Shown here: positions 21,329 to 30,858 of the stretch, piece by piece
Layout of the letters: each line of letters begins with the position of its first letter
How positions within the stretch are numbered: the stretch's first letter is position 1
NCBI GenBank assembly: GCA_016893485.2
Contig: JAFEKX020000001.1
Location: forward strand, 744,001 to 808,000
Source of the DNA: Streptomyces sp. P3
Lineage (GTDB): Bacteria > Actinomycetota > Actinomycetes > Streptomycetales > Streptomycetaceae
DNA length: 64,000 nt
Direction of reading: 5' to 3'
Made by a program: the position numbers and the translations under genes
The notes under the pieces: generated by a model
What the model was told of the DNA's origin: nothing
Seen by the model: only the letters and a program-made list of their open reading frames with translations
Databases searched by the model: none

Positions 21329-22394
21329 TCAGCGCAACCGGGGCAGGAGTTGGTCGCCCACGCGGATGATCTCCTGTTTGTAGGGCGTGTCCGAGAGGAC
21401 GAAGTGGGTGATGCCGAGCTTGCGGTAGTCGTCCAGGGCGGTGGCGACGTCGGCGGCGGAGCCGACCAGCCAGGTCGTCGCCGCTCCCCGCCGCCGAACT
21501 TGCCCGGTGTGGTGTAGAGGCAGGTGTCGAGTACCTCGCCCCGGGCGGCGAGGTCGTAGAGGCGCTGTTGTCCGACGGCTGTCTTGCGGTTCCCTGTCCA
21601 GGTCAATTCGTCGCCCGGGCCGGACGCCATCCGGGCGACGCGTTCCTCCGCCGCCCGCCATGCCTCCTCCGTGGTGTCGCGGACCACGGTGGTGATGCGC
21701 AGGCCGAACTCGAGCGGCCTGAGTCGGCGGTCGAGCTGGTTGCTCAACTCCCGCAGGCGGTCGATGCGTTCGGCGAGTCCGGCGAGGGGTTCACCCCAGA
21801 AGAGCTGTACGTCGGCCTCCGCCGCGGACACCCGCTCGGCGGCCTCGGACGCGCCGCCGAAGTAGAGCGTCGGGTGCGCTCTCGTGTCCGTCCGGTAGGG
21901 ACGCGGGGCCACGGTGGAGCCGCTCACCTGGAAGTGGTCGCCGTCGAACGTCACGTCCTCCTCGGTCCACAGCTGTCGTACGAGACGCATGAACTCCTGT
22001 GTGCGCTCGTACCGTTGGGCGGATCGCTGCGTGCGTCGCCGTAGGCGGCGAGGTGGTCGAGGCCGCTGACGATGTTGACCAGGACCCGGCCCCGGCTGAG
22101 CTGGTCCAGGGTCGCCGCCGCGGCGGCGGCGAAGTGGGCGGGCCGCCAGTAGCCGGGGCGGACGGCGATCAGGGGTTTGAAGGTGGTGGTCCTGGCGGCC
22201 AGAGCGGTGGCGACGGTGAAGGTGTCGGGGCGTCCCCACCCGGTGCCCAGGAGCGCGCCGCCCCAGCCGTGGCGTTCGGCCGTGCGGGCGAGGTCGGTGG
22301 AGTACTCGACGGAGCCCCAGCCGTCCGTCGTGTCGTCACCGCGGTGACCCGGCTCGACGGTGTTGGGGATGTACCAGAGGAATTCCGGGCTCAT
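21329..22394 (-). CDS. LLM-class flavin monooxygenase, alkanesulfonate monooxygenase-like (two indels)
   Basis: FMNH2-dependent luciferase-like monooxygenase of about 355 residues, SsuD-like: converts sulfonates to aldehyde plus sulfite. Family segments are FLWYIPNTVEPGHRG, GWGGALLGTG, LIAVRPGYWRPAHFA, LVNIVSGLDHLAAYGD, TLYFGGASEAA and ADVQLFWGEPLAGL. Missing bases at 22017-22019 (restoring DPPQRYERTQEFMRL) and 21486-21489 (restoring GGGGAATTWLVGSAADVA). ATG with GGAAG four bases upstream. It follows one leader peptide and precedes another plus the peptide transporter, all on one strand. No flavin reductase adjoins, though an FMN reductase gene lies about 2 kb away on the other strand. Confidence 0.82.
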
Positions 22395-22513
22395 CGTGCT
22401 TCCGATCGCGGCTCGACCGACGGCGGAGCGTGGACTGACTGTCCGGGCCGGTGCGTACGGGAGTACGTCACGGGAGGGGAGACGCACTGTGGATCGCGAC
22501 GTGGATCAGGGGA

Positions 22514-22585
22514 TCAACACAGCGCGCTGCACACGCGAACGAGGTCGACACAACGCTCGCTGGTGAGCAGCAGGACCTCGGGCAT
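22514..22585 (-). CDS. Short Cys-codon leader peptide ahead of the SsuD-like gene
   Basis: A 23-codon ORF whose product ends SERCVDLVRVCSALC, matching the VDLxRVxSALC pattern of Streptomyces sulfur leader peptides. It has three Cys codons, the last immediately before the stop. The stop lies 119 nt before the monooxygenase start, almost the same distance as the second leader from its gene (113 nt). The space contains CGTAC-TCCC-GTACG, a short inverted repeat. No strong RBS precedes the ATG; the transcript may be leaderless. Confidence 0.65.
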   Translation of the reverse strand: MPEVLLLTSERCVDLVRVCSALC

Positions 22586-22688
22586 GTGATCGAGTTTCCG
22601 AGGCATCGGTCCGGAAGTCAATGGACTCGCGACGGCCGCGCCATGGTCGCCGCGGTCGACTCCGCCCGGTCGGCGGCTTGAACGGCCT

Positions 22689-23134
22689 TCAGTCCTTCGG
22701 CGTCCGCTGCGTGCCGGCCGTCTGCGGCTTCGCCCCGGGTGCGTGGAAGCAGGCGCTGACCGACTTGCCGTGCGGACAGGGCCGGGTCTCCCAGGTGTCG
22801 GCCACGGCGTCCACGAGGAGCATGCCGCGTCCGCCGAGGCGCTCCATGTCGGCGTCGCGGGGGTCGGCATCTCGCTGGACCTGTCGTGCACGGAGACGTG
22901 CAGGCAGTGGTCGTCGCACGTCATCACCAACTGGGCGCTGCTGTGGGCGTGTCGGTGCGCGTTGGTCACCAGCTCGGAGACGGTGAGCACCACGGCGTCC
23001 GCCGTTTCCGGCGCGGTGGTGGTCCAGCCCAACGCGTCCAAGTGCCGACGTGCCCAGTCCCGGGCCGACTTCACTTCACTGTTCAAGGGAAGCGTGCGGG
23101 CCCAGCCGACTGCCCGGAGTGACGAACTGTCCAT
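22689..23134 (-). CDS. RsbW-like ATP-binding anti-sigma-type regulatory protein (one indel)
   Basis: Small HATPase (GHKL) protein of about 148 residues, of the abundant Streptomyces RsbW/SpoIIAB-like family. N-box SELVTNAHRHAHS, then HDRSSEMPTPRDADME, and G2 box GGRGMLLVDAVADTWETRP. A base is missing in the G run at 22859-22863, breaking the frame at TPR. ATG with GGAGGA nine bases upstream. Probably binds and regulates a sigma factor or anti-anti-sigma protein; no partner gene is adjacent. Confidence 0.8.
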
Positions 23135-23197
23135 GGGGATCGATCCTCCTTCGGTAGTGTGCGCCGCTCGCCCCACTTCCCCGTGGGGCGGGTGTGC

Positions 23198-23343
23198 TCA
23201 GCGGCGTCCGCGTAGTTTGCCCAACAGGCGCTGGGCCTGCGCCCTGCGGCGCGGGTCGGCGGCCGCTCGGCGTATCTGCTCGGCCGTGCGCTGCCCTGCG
23301 GACTTCTCGCGAACCGCTTGATGCGTTCCAGTACGCCCGACAT
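23198..23343 (-). CDS. Small basic conserved protein, function unknown (one indel)
   Basis: About 48 residues after repair of a missing base at 23294-23296: MSGVLERIKRFARSPQG then QRTAEQIRRAAADPRRRAQ and a basic end LLGKLRGRR. Strong RBS (GAGAGGAG, five bases before ATG). Short [16 protein letters not shown] proteins of this shape recur in Streptomyces genomes as hypothetical proteins. It lies 63 bp upstream of the RsbW-like gene in the same direction, possibly co-transcribed. Highly basic, so nucleic acid or membrane contact is possible; that is speculation. Confidence 0.6.
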
Positions 23344-23503
23344 GACGCTCCTCTCTTCGTAGCACCGCGTTCATCGCGCCGCGTTCGTCACTGTTCCGAC
23401 TACCCCGGCCCCGTCGACTCAGCCCTGTCACCTGGTGGAGGGCGCGCGACCGCCCGGCGACGACGAGGCGTCAAGGGCCCGTTCGCAGCGGGGTCCGGGT
23501 GGG

Positions 23504-24340
23504 TCAGGAGATGGCGCGGAGCGGGCCGTGCGAGCGGCGGCGGAGTTCGTCGAGGGCTTGGGCCGTGCTGTCGTCGGCGGGCAGGAAGACGACCAACTGC
23601 TGTGCGTCCGCTGCGAGTTCGAGCGTCTCGCGGAGGAGCCGGAGTTCGCACCCTGACGGGTGGGGCGAGGCGGAGCGTCCCGCGCCGGGGCACCACGTGC
23701 CGGTTCAGGCGGCGCGTGACATCGGGTCCGGCGGTGCGGGCGAGTTCCGAAGTGAACCATTCGTCATGGCCCACGGATGGCCCAAGCCACAAGTCGAAAG
23801 CCTGCTCGTCCGCGACCTCGTCCCAGTCCGTGAAGAACGTGCGGGCGCGGGGGTCGGTGAAGACGTACCGCGTGAGGTTCGGGGCGTCGGCGTCGAGCAG
23901 CCCGGTGCCGCCCATCAGCCACTCGTAGCCGCTGGTGCGGGCGAGGACGTCCCCGAGTCGGTTGGTGACGAGGGCGATCCCGGGTTCGAGGAGGCGGAGC
24001 GTCTCCACGACCGACGGACGGACCTCGCGGGGCGGCGGGCCAGGGCGGAGGTGGGCGGAGCATGCCCCGCCGGTGATCTTCGTGAGGTAACGCAGATGCT
24101 CGCGCTCCGACGGGTCGAGGCCGAGCGCGTCCGCGAGGGAACTCACCACCGCCACCGAGGGATTGCGGTCACGGCCCTGCTCTATCCGGGTCAGGTACTC
24201 GACGCTGATGCCGGCCAGCGTGGCGAGATCCGAGCGCCTCAGACCGGGTGAGCGGCGACGGCCGCGATCAGGCAGGCCCAGCGACCGGGGCTGGACACTG
24301 TCGCGCCTGGTCCGGATGAAATCCCCAACGGCGAACCCAT
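23504..24340 (-). CDS. MmyB-type XRE-family transcriptional regulator (two indels)
   Basis: About 278 residues. After repair the N-terminus reads MGSPLGDFIRTRRDSVQP, the standard opening of this family, followed by the HTH (RRSDLATLAGISVEYLTRIEQGRDRNPS) and the MmyB-like ligand-binding domain (ALVTNRLGDVLARTSGYEWLM, FFTDWDEVADEQAFDLWLG, HPSGCELRLLRETLEL). A missing base at 24323-24326 hides the start and an extra base at 23662-23665 hides the C-terminus. Divergent from the FMN reductase gene with 112 bp between; these regulators commonly control an adjacent oxidoreductase. No strong RBS. Confidence 0.8.
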
Positions 24341-24452
24341 GACGCGAGCTTACGGCGTCGCCCGCGAGTCGACGAGTGGTCAGCGTGGCCCTGCGGGGGC
24401 CAGCCTGGGCACGGTCTGGTTGGTCGCCCGGCGCTGTCCGATCGTGGTGGTC

Positions 24453-25046
24453 ATGGAGAACAGACCTCACCTGGTGATCATCGTCGGAAGCGTGCGGGAG
24501 GGGCGGTTCGGCTCGGCCGTGGCCTCGTGGGTGGCCGAACAGGTCGGCCCGCACGGGGCTTTCGAAGCGGAAGTCGTCGATCTGGCCGAGTTCGACATCC
24601 CGTTGGCCCTCCCGGCGGCCTCGCCGAAGCTCGCGGGCGACGACTATCCCCGCCCGGCCGGGATGGCGGCGCTGACCTCGGCCCTGGCACGCGCCGACGC
24701 GTTCATCGTCGTCACCCCGGAGTACAACCACAGCTATCCCGCGTCACTGAAGGCGGCCATCGACTGGCACTTCACCCAGTGGACGGCCAAGCCGGTCGCC
24801 TTCGTCAGCTATGGCGGAGCCGCCGGTGGCCGGCACGCGGTCCTGCACCTGGAGAACGTGCTGACCGAACTGCACGCGGTGACGATCCGCGACGGTCTCG
24901 CCTTCCCGAACTGCTTCACCGCGTGGCAGGACGGTCGGCCGCTCGATCCCCGGTCCCCTGTGTACGCGCGGACGGTGCTCGACCAGTTGGCCTGGTGGGC
25001 GGTCGCCCTCCGGTCGGCGCGCGAGGCCGCTCCCTATCCGGCGTGA
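24453..25046 (+). CDS. NADPH-dependent FMN reductase-like flavoprotein
   Basis: Intact 197-residue flavodoxin-fold protein: N-terminal VIIVGSVREGRFGSAVASWV (phosphate-binding GSxRxxR), then FIVVTPEYNHSYPASLKAAIDW, the NADPH_FMN_red signature, and FVSYGGAAGGRHAVLHL. It would reduce quinones or free FMN in the cytoplasm. Divergent from an MmyB-type regulator. It could supply FMNH2 to the SsuD-like enzyme about 2 kb away, but that link is only positional. Confidence 0.87.
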   Translation: MENRPHLVIIVGSVREGRFGSAVASWVAEQVGPHGAFEAEVVDLAEFDIPLALPAASPKLAGDDYPRPAGMAALTSALARADAFIVVTPEYNHSYPASLKAAIDWHFTQWTAKPVAFVSYGGAAGGRHAVLHLENVLTELHAVTIRDGLAFPNCFTAWQDGRPLDPRSPVYARTVLDQLAWWAVALRSAREAAPYPA

Positions 25047-25173
25047 GCGCGGTAACTGAGCGCCGGGGTGCGCGCGTTACCCGGACTCCGGGCCCACGCT
25101 CACCCGTGCCGAATGCGCTGAGCTGATCGAAGGGCCGCACTCCGTCGGCGTGACAGCGCACGCAGATGCACGG

Positions 25174-25911
25174 TCACCAGGGGACGACGCCGGCGTCCTC
25201 GAAGAACGAACCGGTCGGACCGCCGTCCGGCAGTGTGGCGAGCCGGATCGCCGTGGCCGCTCCCTGCTCCGGGGTGCGGGGCCCCTGGAAGCCGGTGAAG
25301 TCCGTCGCGACCAGGCCCGGGCAGGCGGCGTTGATCAGGATGCCCGTGTCGGCGAACTGCCGGGCGTACTGCACGGTGACGGCGTTGAGGAACGTCTTCG
25401 ACGGCGCGTAGGCCGCCATGACGGGGCCGATCTCGATGTCCGGATCGGCCTGCCGGGTCAGGGAGGCGACGGAACTGGAGACGTTGACGATGCGGGGCGA
25501 CGCCGAGCGCCGCAGCAGCGGCAGCAGCGCGTTGGTCACCCGGACCACACCGAGGACGTTGGTCTCCACGACGGTCCGGACCAGTTCGAGGTCGAGCGTG
25601 GTCGGGTCCTGCACCCACCCCGGGTCCATCTCCCCTGATACACCGGCGTTGTTGACCAGGACGTCCAGGCGCCCGGCCTGCCGCTCGATCAGTTCCGCGG
25701 CGTCGGTGACGCTGCTGTCGTCGGTCACGTCCAGCGGCACCCCGAACGCGTCCACCCCGGCGGCGCGCAGCTTCTCGACGGCGGTCTCACGCCGGACCTC
25801 GTCGCGGGCTCCCACGCCGACGCGCAGTCCGAGGGCGCCCAGCCCGTTGGCGATGGCGTACCCGATTCCCTTGTTCGCGCCGGTGACCAGCGCGATCTTC
25901 GTTTCGCTCAT
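25174..25911 (-). CDS. Short-chain dehydrogenase/reductase
   Basis: Intact 245-residue classical SDR. Cofactor loop TGANKGIGYAIANG, VLVNNAGVSGE, catalytic serine in NVSSSVASL and catalytic YAPSK (YxxxK), with the post-catalytic PGLVATDFTGFQG. Resembles carbonyl reductase-like SDRs of the KGIG group. ATG chosen because it directly precedes the Rossmann strand; no clear RBS. Divergently paired with a LysR regulator, whose operator lies just upstream. Substrate unknown. Confidence 0.88.
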   Translation of the reverse strand: MSETKIALVTGANKGIGYAIANGLGALGLRVGVGARDEVRRETAVEKLRAAGVDAFGVPLDVTDDSSVTDAAELIERQAGRLDVLVNNAGVSGEMDPGWVQDPTTLDLELVRTVVETNVLGVVRVTNALLPLLRRSASPRIVNVSSSVASLTRQADPDIEIGPVMAAYAPSKTFLNAVTVQYARQFADTGILINAACPGLVATDFTGFQGPRTPEQGAATAIRLATLPDGGPTGSFFEDAGVVPW

Positions 25912-25969
25912 GCCGTCGATGGTGGCCCGCGAAGGCGGGGGGCATCCAACACCGATACGGTGCCCTGTC

Positions 25970-25984
25970 ATACCCGACGGGTAT
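25970..25984. promoter_or_regulatory. LysR-type operator between SDR and lysR genes
   Basis: ATACCCGACGGGTAT is a perfect inverted repeat (ATACCC arms, 3-bp centre) with the T-N11-A spacing of LysR boxes. It sits 58 bp before the SDR start and 20 bp before the LysR start, in the right place for autoregulation and divergent control. Confidence 0.72.
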
Positions 25985-26004
25985 CACAGAGGTAGGTTGG
26001 CTCC

Positions 26005-26867
26005 ATGGACACCCTGGAGAGCCGCGAGCTGAGGTACTTCATGGCCGTCGCGGAGGAACTGCACTTCGGCCGCGCCGCCGAGCGCCTCGGCATGGCCCAG
26101 CCACCCCTGTCCCGGGCGATCCAGCAGCTCGAACGGCGCCTCGGCGTCCGCCTGTTGGAGCGCAACCGGCGAGGCGTCTCCTGACCGGCGCCGGAGAAGT
26201 GCTGTTGTACGAGGGGCGCGCCGCCCTGGACGCGGCCACCGCCGCGGCTCGCCGTACGCGTCGCGCCGGTGGTGCCGACGGTCCGGGCGCCTCCCGCAAC
26301 CGTCTGGTGCTCGCGGTGAAGGCCGCCGCGTCCCACGAGCTGCTGCAGAAGATCCTCGGCGCCTACGCGGCCGAGCCCGGCGCCGCCGAGATCGAGGTGC
26401 TGCCGAGCGGCATGTGCGAACAGGAGGAGATGCTGCGCGACGGCCGCGCCGACGTGGCCCTCATGCACGCGCCGTTCAACTCCCTCGCCGGGTTCGACAG
26501 CGAGGAACTCATGACCGAGGGCCAGATCGCCGTCCTGCCCGCCTGGCACCCGCTCGCCGCGCGGAATTCCCTCTCCATGGCCGACGTCACCGACGTTCCG
26601 GATCTTCCGCACGCCCGCTGGCCCCGAAACGGCGGATACCCGCCCGGCCCCGGCCCCGAGATCCACGACCAGACGCAGCTGGCCCAGCTGATCGCACTCG
26701 GCCGCACCATGGCCGTCTTCCCCGAATCCGCCCGCGCCTGGTTGTGGACCGAGCACGCCGCTGTCCCCGTGGTCGACGCGCCGCCCGTCGTCACCCACAT
26801 CGCGTGGCCCGCGCACAGCCGCTCCGTCGCCCTCGCCGGACTGGTCCGTACGGCCACGCGGCTCTGA
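26005..26867 (+). CDS. LysR-family transcriptional regulator (one indel)
   Basis: About 287 residues. N-terminal winged [24 protein letters not shown] and [22 protein letters not shown], then after repair [20 protein letters not shown], a dimerisation helix and the periplasmic-binding-like effector domain ([35 protein letters not shown]). A missing base at 26180-26181 creates a premature stop after 58 codons. Divergent to the SDR gene with the ATACCC dyad between them, so it likely regulates that gene and itself. Confidence 0.85.
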
Positions 26868-26915
26868 GCCCGCGCCGCCGTCACCGGCATCCGGCCGCAT
26901 GCCCTCCCCGCGCCG

Positions 26916-29210
26916 TCAGGCCGGATCGCCTGGCTTCGCCGCCGCCGCGAGGCTGAACTGAAGGCGCCGGGCCGCGTTCAGGTGGTCGGCGGTCCAGATG
27001 ATGCGGACCGCGGTGGCCGTGGCGTGTCCGTCGTCCCCGCGCAGGTCACGGCGCAGGGAGTGGACCAAGCGCGCCTCCTCATCGGGGTCGCGGGACAGCG
27101 GCGCGGGCACGGCGGTGTGCCGGCTGAGTCCTTCGGCCAGGTCCCGGTACCAGTCGGCCACCCGGTCGGCCGTATCCAGCAGCGTGAGCCGGGCCTCGGA
27201 GCGGTCGGGTTCCATCCGCTCCTCACCGCCGTTGCGCTGCCACAGTTCCAGCACCGCGTCCGAGGCGAGACGCAGTCCTACGATCCCGGTGACCAGGGTG
27301 GTCATGTCGGACAGGCGTACCGGCTTGGCGCCGCGTTCGGCGAGGTAGCTGCGGAAGGCGTCGTCGAGCCTGCGGGACGCGGCGGCGGCCTGCCGTCCGG
27401 CCTCCAGCGGGGCATCGGTCGGAATGCAGCCGATGCTGCAGCGGCTCGCCGCGTACTCCACCGTGTCGGCCAGGTAGCGGGCGCTTTCGGTGTACGCCGC
27501 CGACAGTGCCCGGTCCACGGCGGCCGCGGCTCCGCGTGGCCAGAAGAACAGGCCGACCAGCACGCTCACCCCGCAGCCGAGGGCGATGTCCTCGATCCGC
27601 AGCAGCACGATGTGCCAGTCGGGGTCCTGGCCGATGTTGAACAGGATGACCAGGGTGACGGTGAAGGCCGCCTGCCCCGCGGCGAACGAGATGGCGGCGG
27701 GCGCGATGCCGGCGACGAGCACGGCGACGGGGAGCAGGAACCAGAGCACGGTGCTGTGGTGCCCGATGAGCTGGAGCAGCAGGGTCCCGATGACCGAACC
27801 GACCAGCGTGCCGCCCAGCGCCCGGAGCGCGTTCTGCCCGGTGTTGAGCGCGTTGGAACGCAGCACCGACAGCGTTCCCAGGAGTACCCAGAACGAGTGC
27901 TGGACGCCGGTCTCGTTGGCCAGCGCCACCGCGATGCCGAGGCCGAGCGCACCCCGGAGGCTGTTGTGCAGCCAGACGGAGCGCGGTTCCAGGTGCGCGG
28001 CGGCACGCTCCACGGCGGATCCGAGCGGCTGGGTCAGCGCGCCGGGTTCGGTGCCCAGCAGCCGTTCGGGCCAGCTGCGGCGCTCGGCGGCCGCGGCCAG
28101 GTCCACGTTGCCGGCGATCTGGAGGGTGGCGAACCCCAACTCCTGGGCGCGGAAAGACAGATCGAGGGTCTCGATGAAGGCGCGGACCTCCGACTCCGTG
28201 CCGGGCTTGGGCAGGTGCACGGGGAGTCGGTGGGTGGCCCGGACCTCCATGCCGTCCATGGCCGTACGCAGCTCGGCGAGGGCGGCGCGGAGCGCGTCGG
28301 GCGGGGTACGCGGCGCTTCGAGGATGTCGGCCGCCGCGTCCAGGGCCGTGGCCGCAGCGCGCCGGACGGTGTGCGCGTCGGCGTCGCAGGCCTGGTACTC
28401 CGCGAGGGGCGGGCCGCTGTCGGCCACGATGGCGCTCAGCCAGGTCAGTTCGTCGACGAGCCGGACCAGGGCGCGGGACCCGGCGGACAGCCCCGTGGGC
28501 CGGTAGAGCGTGGCGTCGAAGGCGGTGCGCAGTTCCGACGCCGCCGCCGCGGCCTGACCGGCGGTGACCGCGCACTGCTGGGTGGTGGGCGCGTCCGTGC
28601 CACCGGCCAGCCAGGAGGCGTCGGTACGCAGTTGCGCGGCGGCGGCGCGGCAGACCCGGGCGGCGGGTGCGCTGAGCGGGTCGGCGGCGGGCCGGGGCCA
28701 CAGCAAGGAGATCGCGAGCAGGGCGGCCCCCGCGGCGAGGCCCGCTCCGGCGAGCCGGTCGGGCAGCTGTGACAGCGGGGCGGGCGAAGTCACCGGGAGG
28801 ATGAAGGCCAGCAGCAGCGCGGTCGTCGCGCCCGCGAGGACGGAGCTGACCACACCGGAGAAGAGCACCAGGAAGCCCACCACGACCATGGCGGTGACCG
28901 CGAGCCAGGTCGTCCGGGCCACCAGCGTGCCGAGGCAGATGAGCACCGCCCAGGCCACGGCCAGACCCACGTGGGCGCGCAGCCGCTGCACCATGGGGCC
29001 GGTGAACTCCACCAGCAGGAGCATCGAGAACGAGCCGAACGCCGCGTAGGTCGCCATCGTCGCGGAATGCAGGACCTGAGTGCACACGGCGAACAGGAGG
29101 GGCATCACCAGCGCGGTGCGCGCGGCCCTGCGGGTCGCCGCGAGTCCCGGATCATGGCCGCGCAGCCAGGTGGGGATCCGCCCGTCCAGGACGCGCCGAG
29201 GTCTCTCCAT
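26916..29210 (-). CDS. FUSC/YccS-like integral membrane protein, putative aromatic-compound exporter
   Basis: Intact 764-residue protein with two blocks of about five to six membrane helices (about 25-165 and about 400-540) separated and followed by long soluble segments, the architecture of FUSC/aromatic acid exporter-like proteins (YccS, AaeB). First block from ALVMPLLFAVCTQVLHSATM; second from LRGALGLGIAVALANETGVQHSFWVLLGTLSVLRSNA, which matches the FUSC core. ATG with AGGAGG eleven bases upstream. Convergent with the LysR gene and 192 bp downstream of the MFS gene. Exported substrate unknown. Confidence 0.82.
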   Translation of the reverse strand: MERPRRVLDGRIPTWLRGHDPGLAATRRAARTALVMPLLFAVCTQVLHSATMATYAAFGSFSMLLLVEFTGPMVQRLRAHVGLAVAWAVLICLGTLVARTTWLAVTAMVVVGFLVLFSGVVSSVLAGATTALLLAFILPVTSPAPLSQLPDRLAGAGLAAGAALLAISLLWPRPAADPLSAPAARVCRAAAAQLRTDASWLAGGTDAPTTQQCAVTAGQAAAAASELRTAFDATLYRPTGLSAGSRALVRLVDELTWLSAIVADSGPPLAEYQACDADAHTVRRAAATALDAAADILEAPRTPPDALRAALAELRTAMDGMEVRATHRLPVHLPKPGTESEVRAFIETLDLSFRAQELGFATLQIAGNVDLAAAAERRSWPERLLGTEPGALTQPLGSAVERAAAHLEPRSVWLHNSLRGALGLGIAVALANETGVQHSFWVLLGTLSVLRSNALNTGQNALRALGGTLVGSVIGTLLLQLIGHHSTVLWFLLPVAVLVAGIAPAAISFAAGQAAFTVTLVILFNIGQDPDWHIVLLRIEDIALGCGVSVLVGLFFWPRGAAAAVDRALSAAYTESARYLADTVEYAASRCSIGCIPTDAPLEAGRQAAAASRRLDDAFRSYLAERGAKPVRLSDMTTLVTGIVGLRLASDAVLELWQRNGGEERMEPDRSEARLTLLDTADRVADWYRDLAEGLSRHTAVPAPLSRDPDEEARLVHSLRRDLRGDDGHATATAVRIIWTADHLNAARRLQFSLAAAAKPGDPA

Positions 29211-29402
29211 GCGCCCGCGCACCTCCTGTAGGCACAGCACCCACGTGCCCCGCCGATCACGAGTATCCGACATTCCCCGTGCGCGCACACCGCGCTCTCG
29301 CACCAAGCGAGCACGGGGCCGAGCCGGGTGGCCGGATCTCGGGCCGCAGTCGGCGCAGGACCGGTTCGTCGGGGACGACCGGTTCGGGGAGCCCTCCACG
29401 CG

Positions 29403-30858
29403 TCAACGCGCGCCCGGAACACGGAGGTTGACAGCGGGACGGCCCTCCTCGGACGCGGACGCCGACGCAGGTGACGAGGTGGCCGCCCGCCGCAGACGCG
29501 ACAGCGCCAGGGCTACGACCAGCAGGCCCGCGCAGACGCAGGAGGCCAGCGCGTAGGCGGCCCGAGGGGAGGTGGTGGCCGTGTGCAGATAGACCGCCGA
29601 GACGGCGCTGAGGCAGACCGCCGCCGCGATGCGCTGGGCCATCTGCAGAATGCCGCCGCCGACTCCGGCGGCCTCGGCCGGGGCGTGCTGGAGCACCTGT
29701 GTCTGGTTGGGCGACACGGCGAGCCCGCCGGCCGCGCCGGACAGCAGTTGGGTGGCGGCGAACGCCAAAGGCAGCCCCGCGTGCGGCACGAGGAGCGCGG
29801 CCACCGCCCCGGCCAGGGCCGCGAAGATCCCCAGGGTCAGACCGACACTCACCGTGCGCGGCCCGATCCGCCGCACCACGCGCCATGCCAGCGCCGACGA
29901 GACGCCCATCGCGAGAGCCGAGGGAAGCGCGACCGCCGCCGTGAGGAGCGCGGAGAGACCGAGCCCGTCCTGGAGAAAGACGGTGAGGACGAGGGACGCG
30001 GCGAGCGAGGACCCGAACTGGGCCATGGCGACCGCCGTACCCAGCATGTACGGCTTCGACGACCGCAGCGCCGGATGGACCAGCGGGCCACGGCCCTCCG
30101 GGCGCGCAGCCGCTGTTGCGCGGTGAAGGCGCAGGCCAGGGCGCACACGCCGGCCGCCCACAGTCCCGCCTCTCCCCGTTGTCCGGGGTGCGGATGAACG
30201 GCACCATCAGCGTCAGCGTGCAGCCGCAGGCCAGGGCGAGGCCGAGCACGTCGAGCCGGGCGTCGCGGGCGGTGGGCCGGGGCGGTGGCAGCCAGCGCGC
30301 CGCGAGGACGAGGGTGGTCACCGCGCAGGGTGCGCTGAGCAGGAGGCAGTACCGCCAGCCGACCGCGGGGCCGAGTCCGGCGACGAGCGCACCGCCGAGC
30401 GGCGGGCCGAGGGCGGTGGCGACACCGGACGTGACCGCGTACAGGCCCAGTGCACGACCCCGGTCCACGCCGCGGAACACGTCCTGGATGGTGCCGATCA
30501 CCTGCGAGTTGACGAGCCCCGCCGCCGCGCCCTGCACCAGCCGCGCGCCGATGACGGTCCCCGGCCCGCCGCCGGTCGCGGCCGCCACCCCCGCGAGGAG
30601 GAAGACGGCCACTCCGGCGAGGAAGAGCCGCTTGCGCCCGTGCAGGTCGCCGAGGCTGCCGCCGGGGACGAGCGCGAGCCCGAACGCCAGCGAGTAACCC
30701 GCCACGATCCACTGCACATCGGCCGCGCCGGCCCCGAGCGAGTGCCGCATGCTGGGGATGGCGATGTTCAGAACTGCCTGGTCCAGCAGGGTGGTTGCCC
30801 CTGCCGCCATGCACACCAGCAGGACGCGCCGGGCCGCACGGTCTTCTCCGGGAAGCAT
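29403..30858 (-). CDS. MFS multidrug-type exporter, DHA2/14-TM family (two indels)
   Basis: About 485 residues, EmrB/QacA-like. Motif A region GGSLGDLHGRKRLFLAG, N-terminal LDQAVLNIAIPSM and motif C GPPLGGALVAGLGPAVGWR are clear. Missing bases at 30174-30177 (restoring DNGGEAGLWAAGV) and about 30098-30102 (before EGRGPLVHPALRSSKP) break the middle. The ATG directly abuts the stop of the TauD-like gene, so the two form an operon. A dedicated exporter beside a single oxygenase-like enzyme suggests the enzyme's product is exported, or that the pair forms a small resistance unit. Confidence 0.85.

Noticed and set aside
21329..22394. Monooxygenase as a bacterial luciferase or F420-dependent enzyme
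   Set aside because: Segments FLWYIPNTVEPGHRG and VNIVSGLDHLAAYGD fit the SsuD-like branch, and the Cys leader supports a sulfur role.
14289..22394. Operon as an antibiotic-peptide exporter rather than uptake system
   Set aside because: The binding lipoprotein, DppB/DppC-type permeases and cytoplasmic dipeptidase mark an importer.
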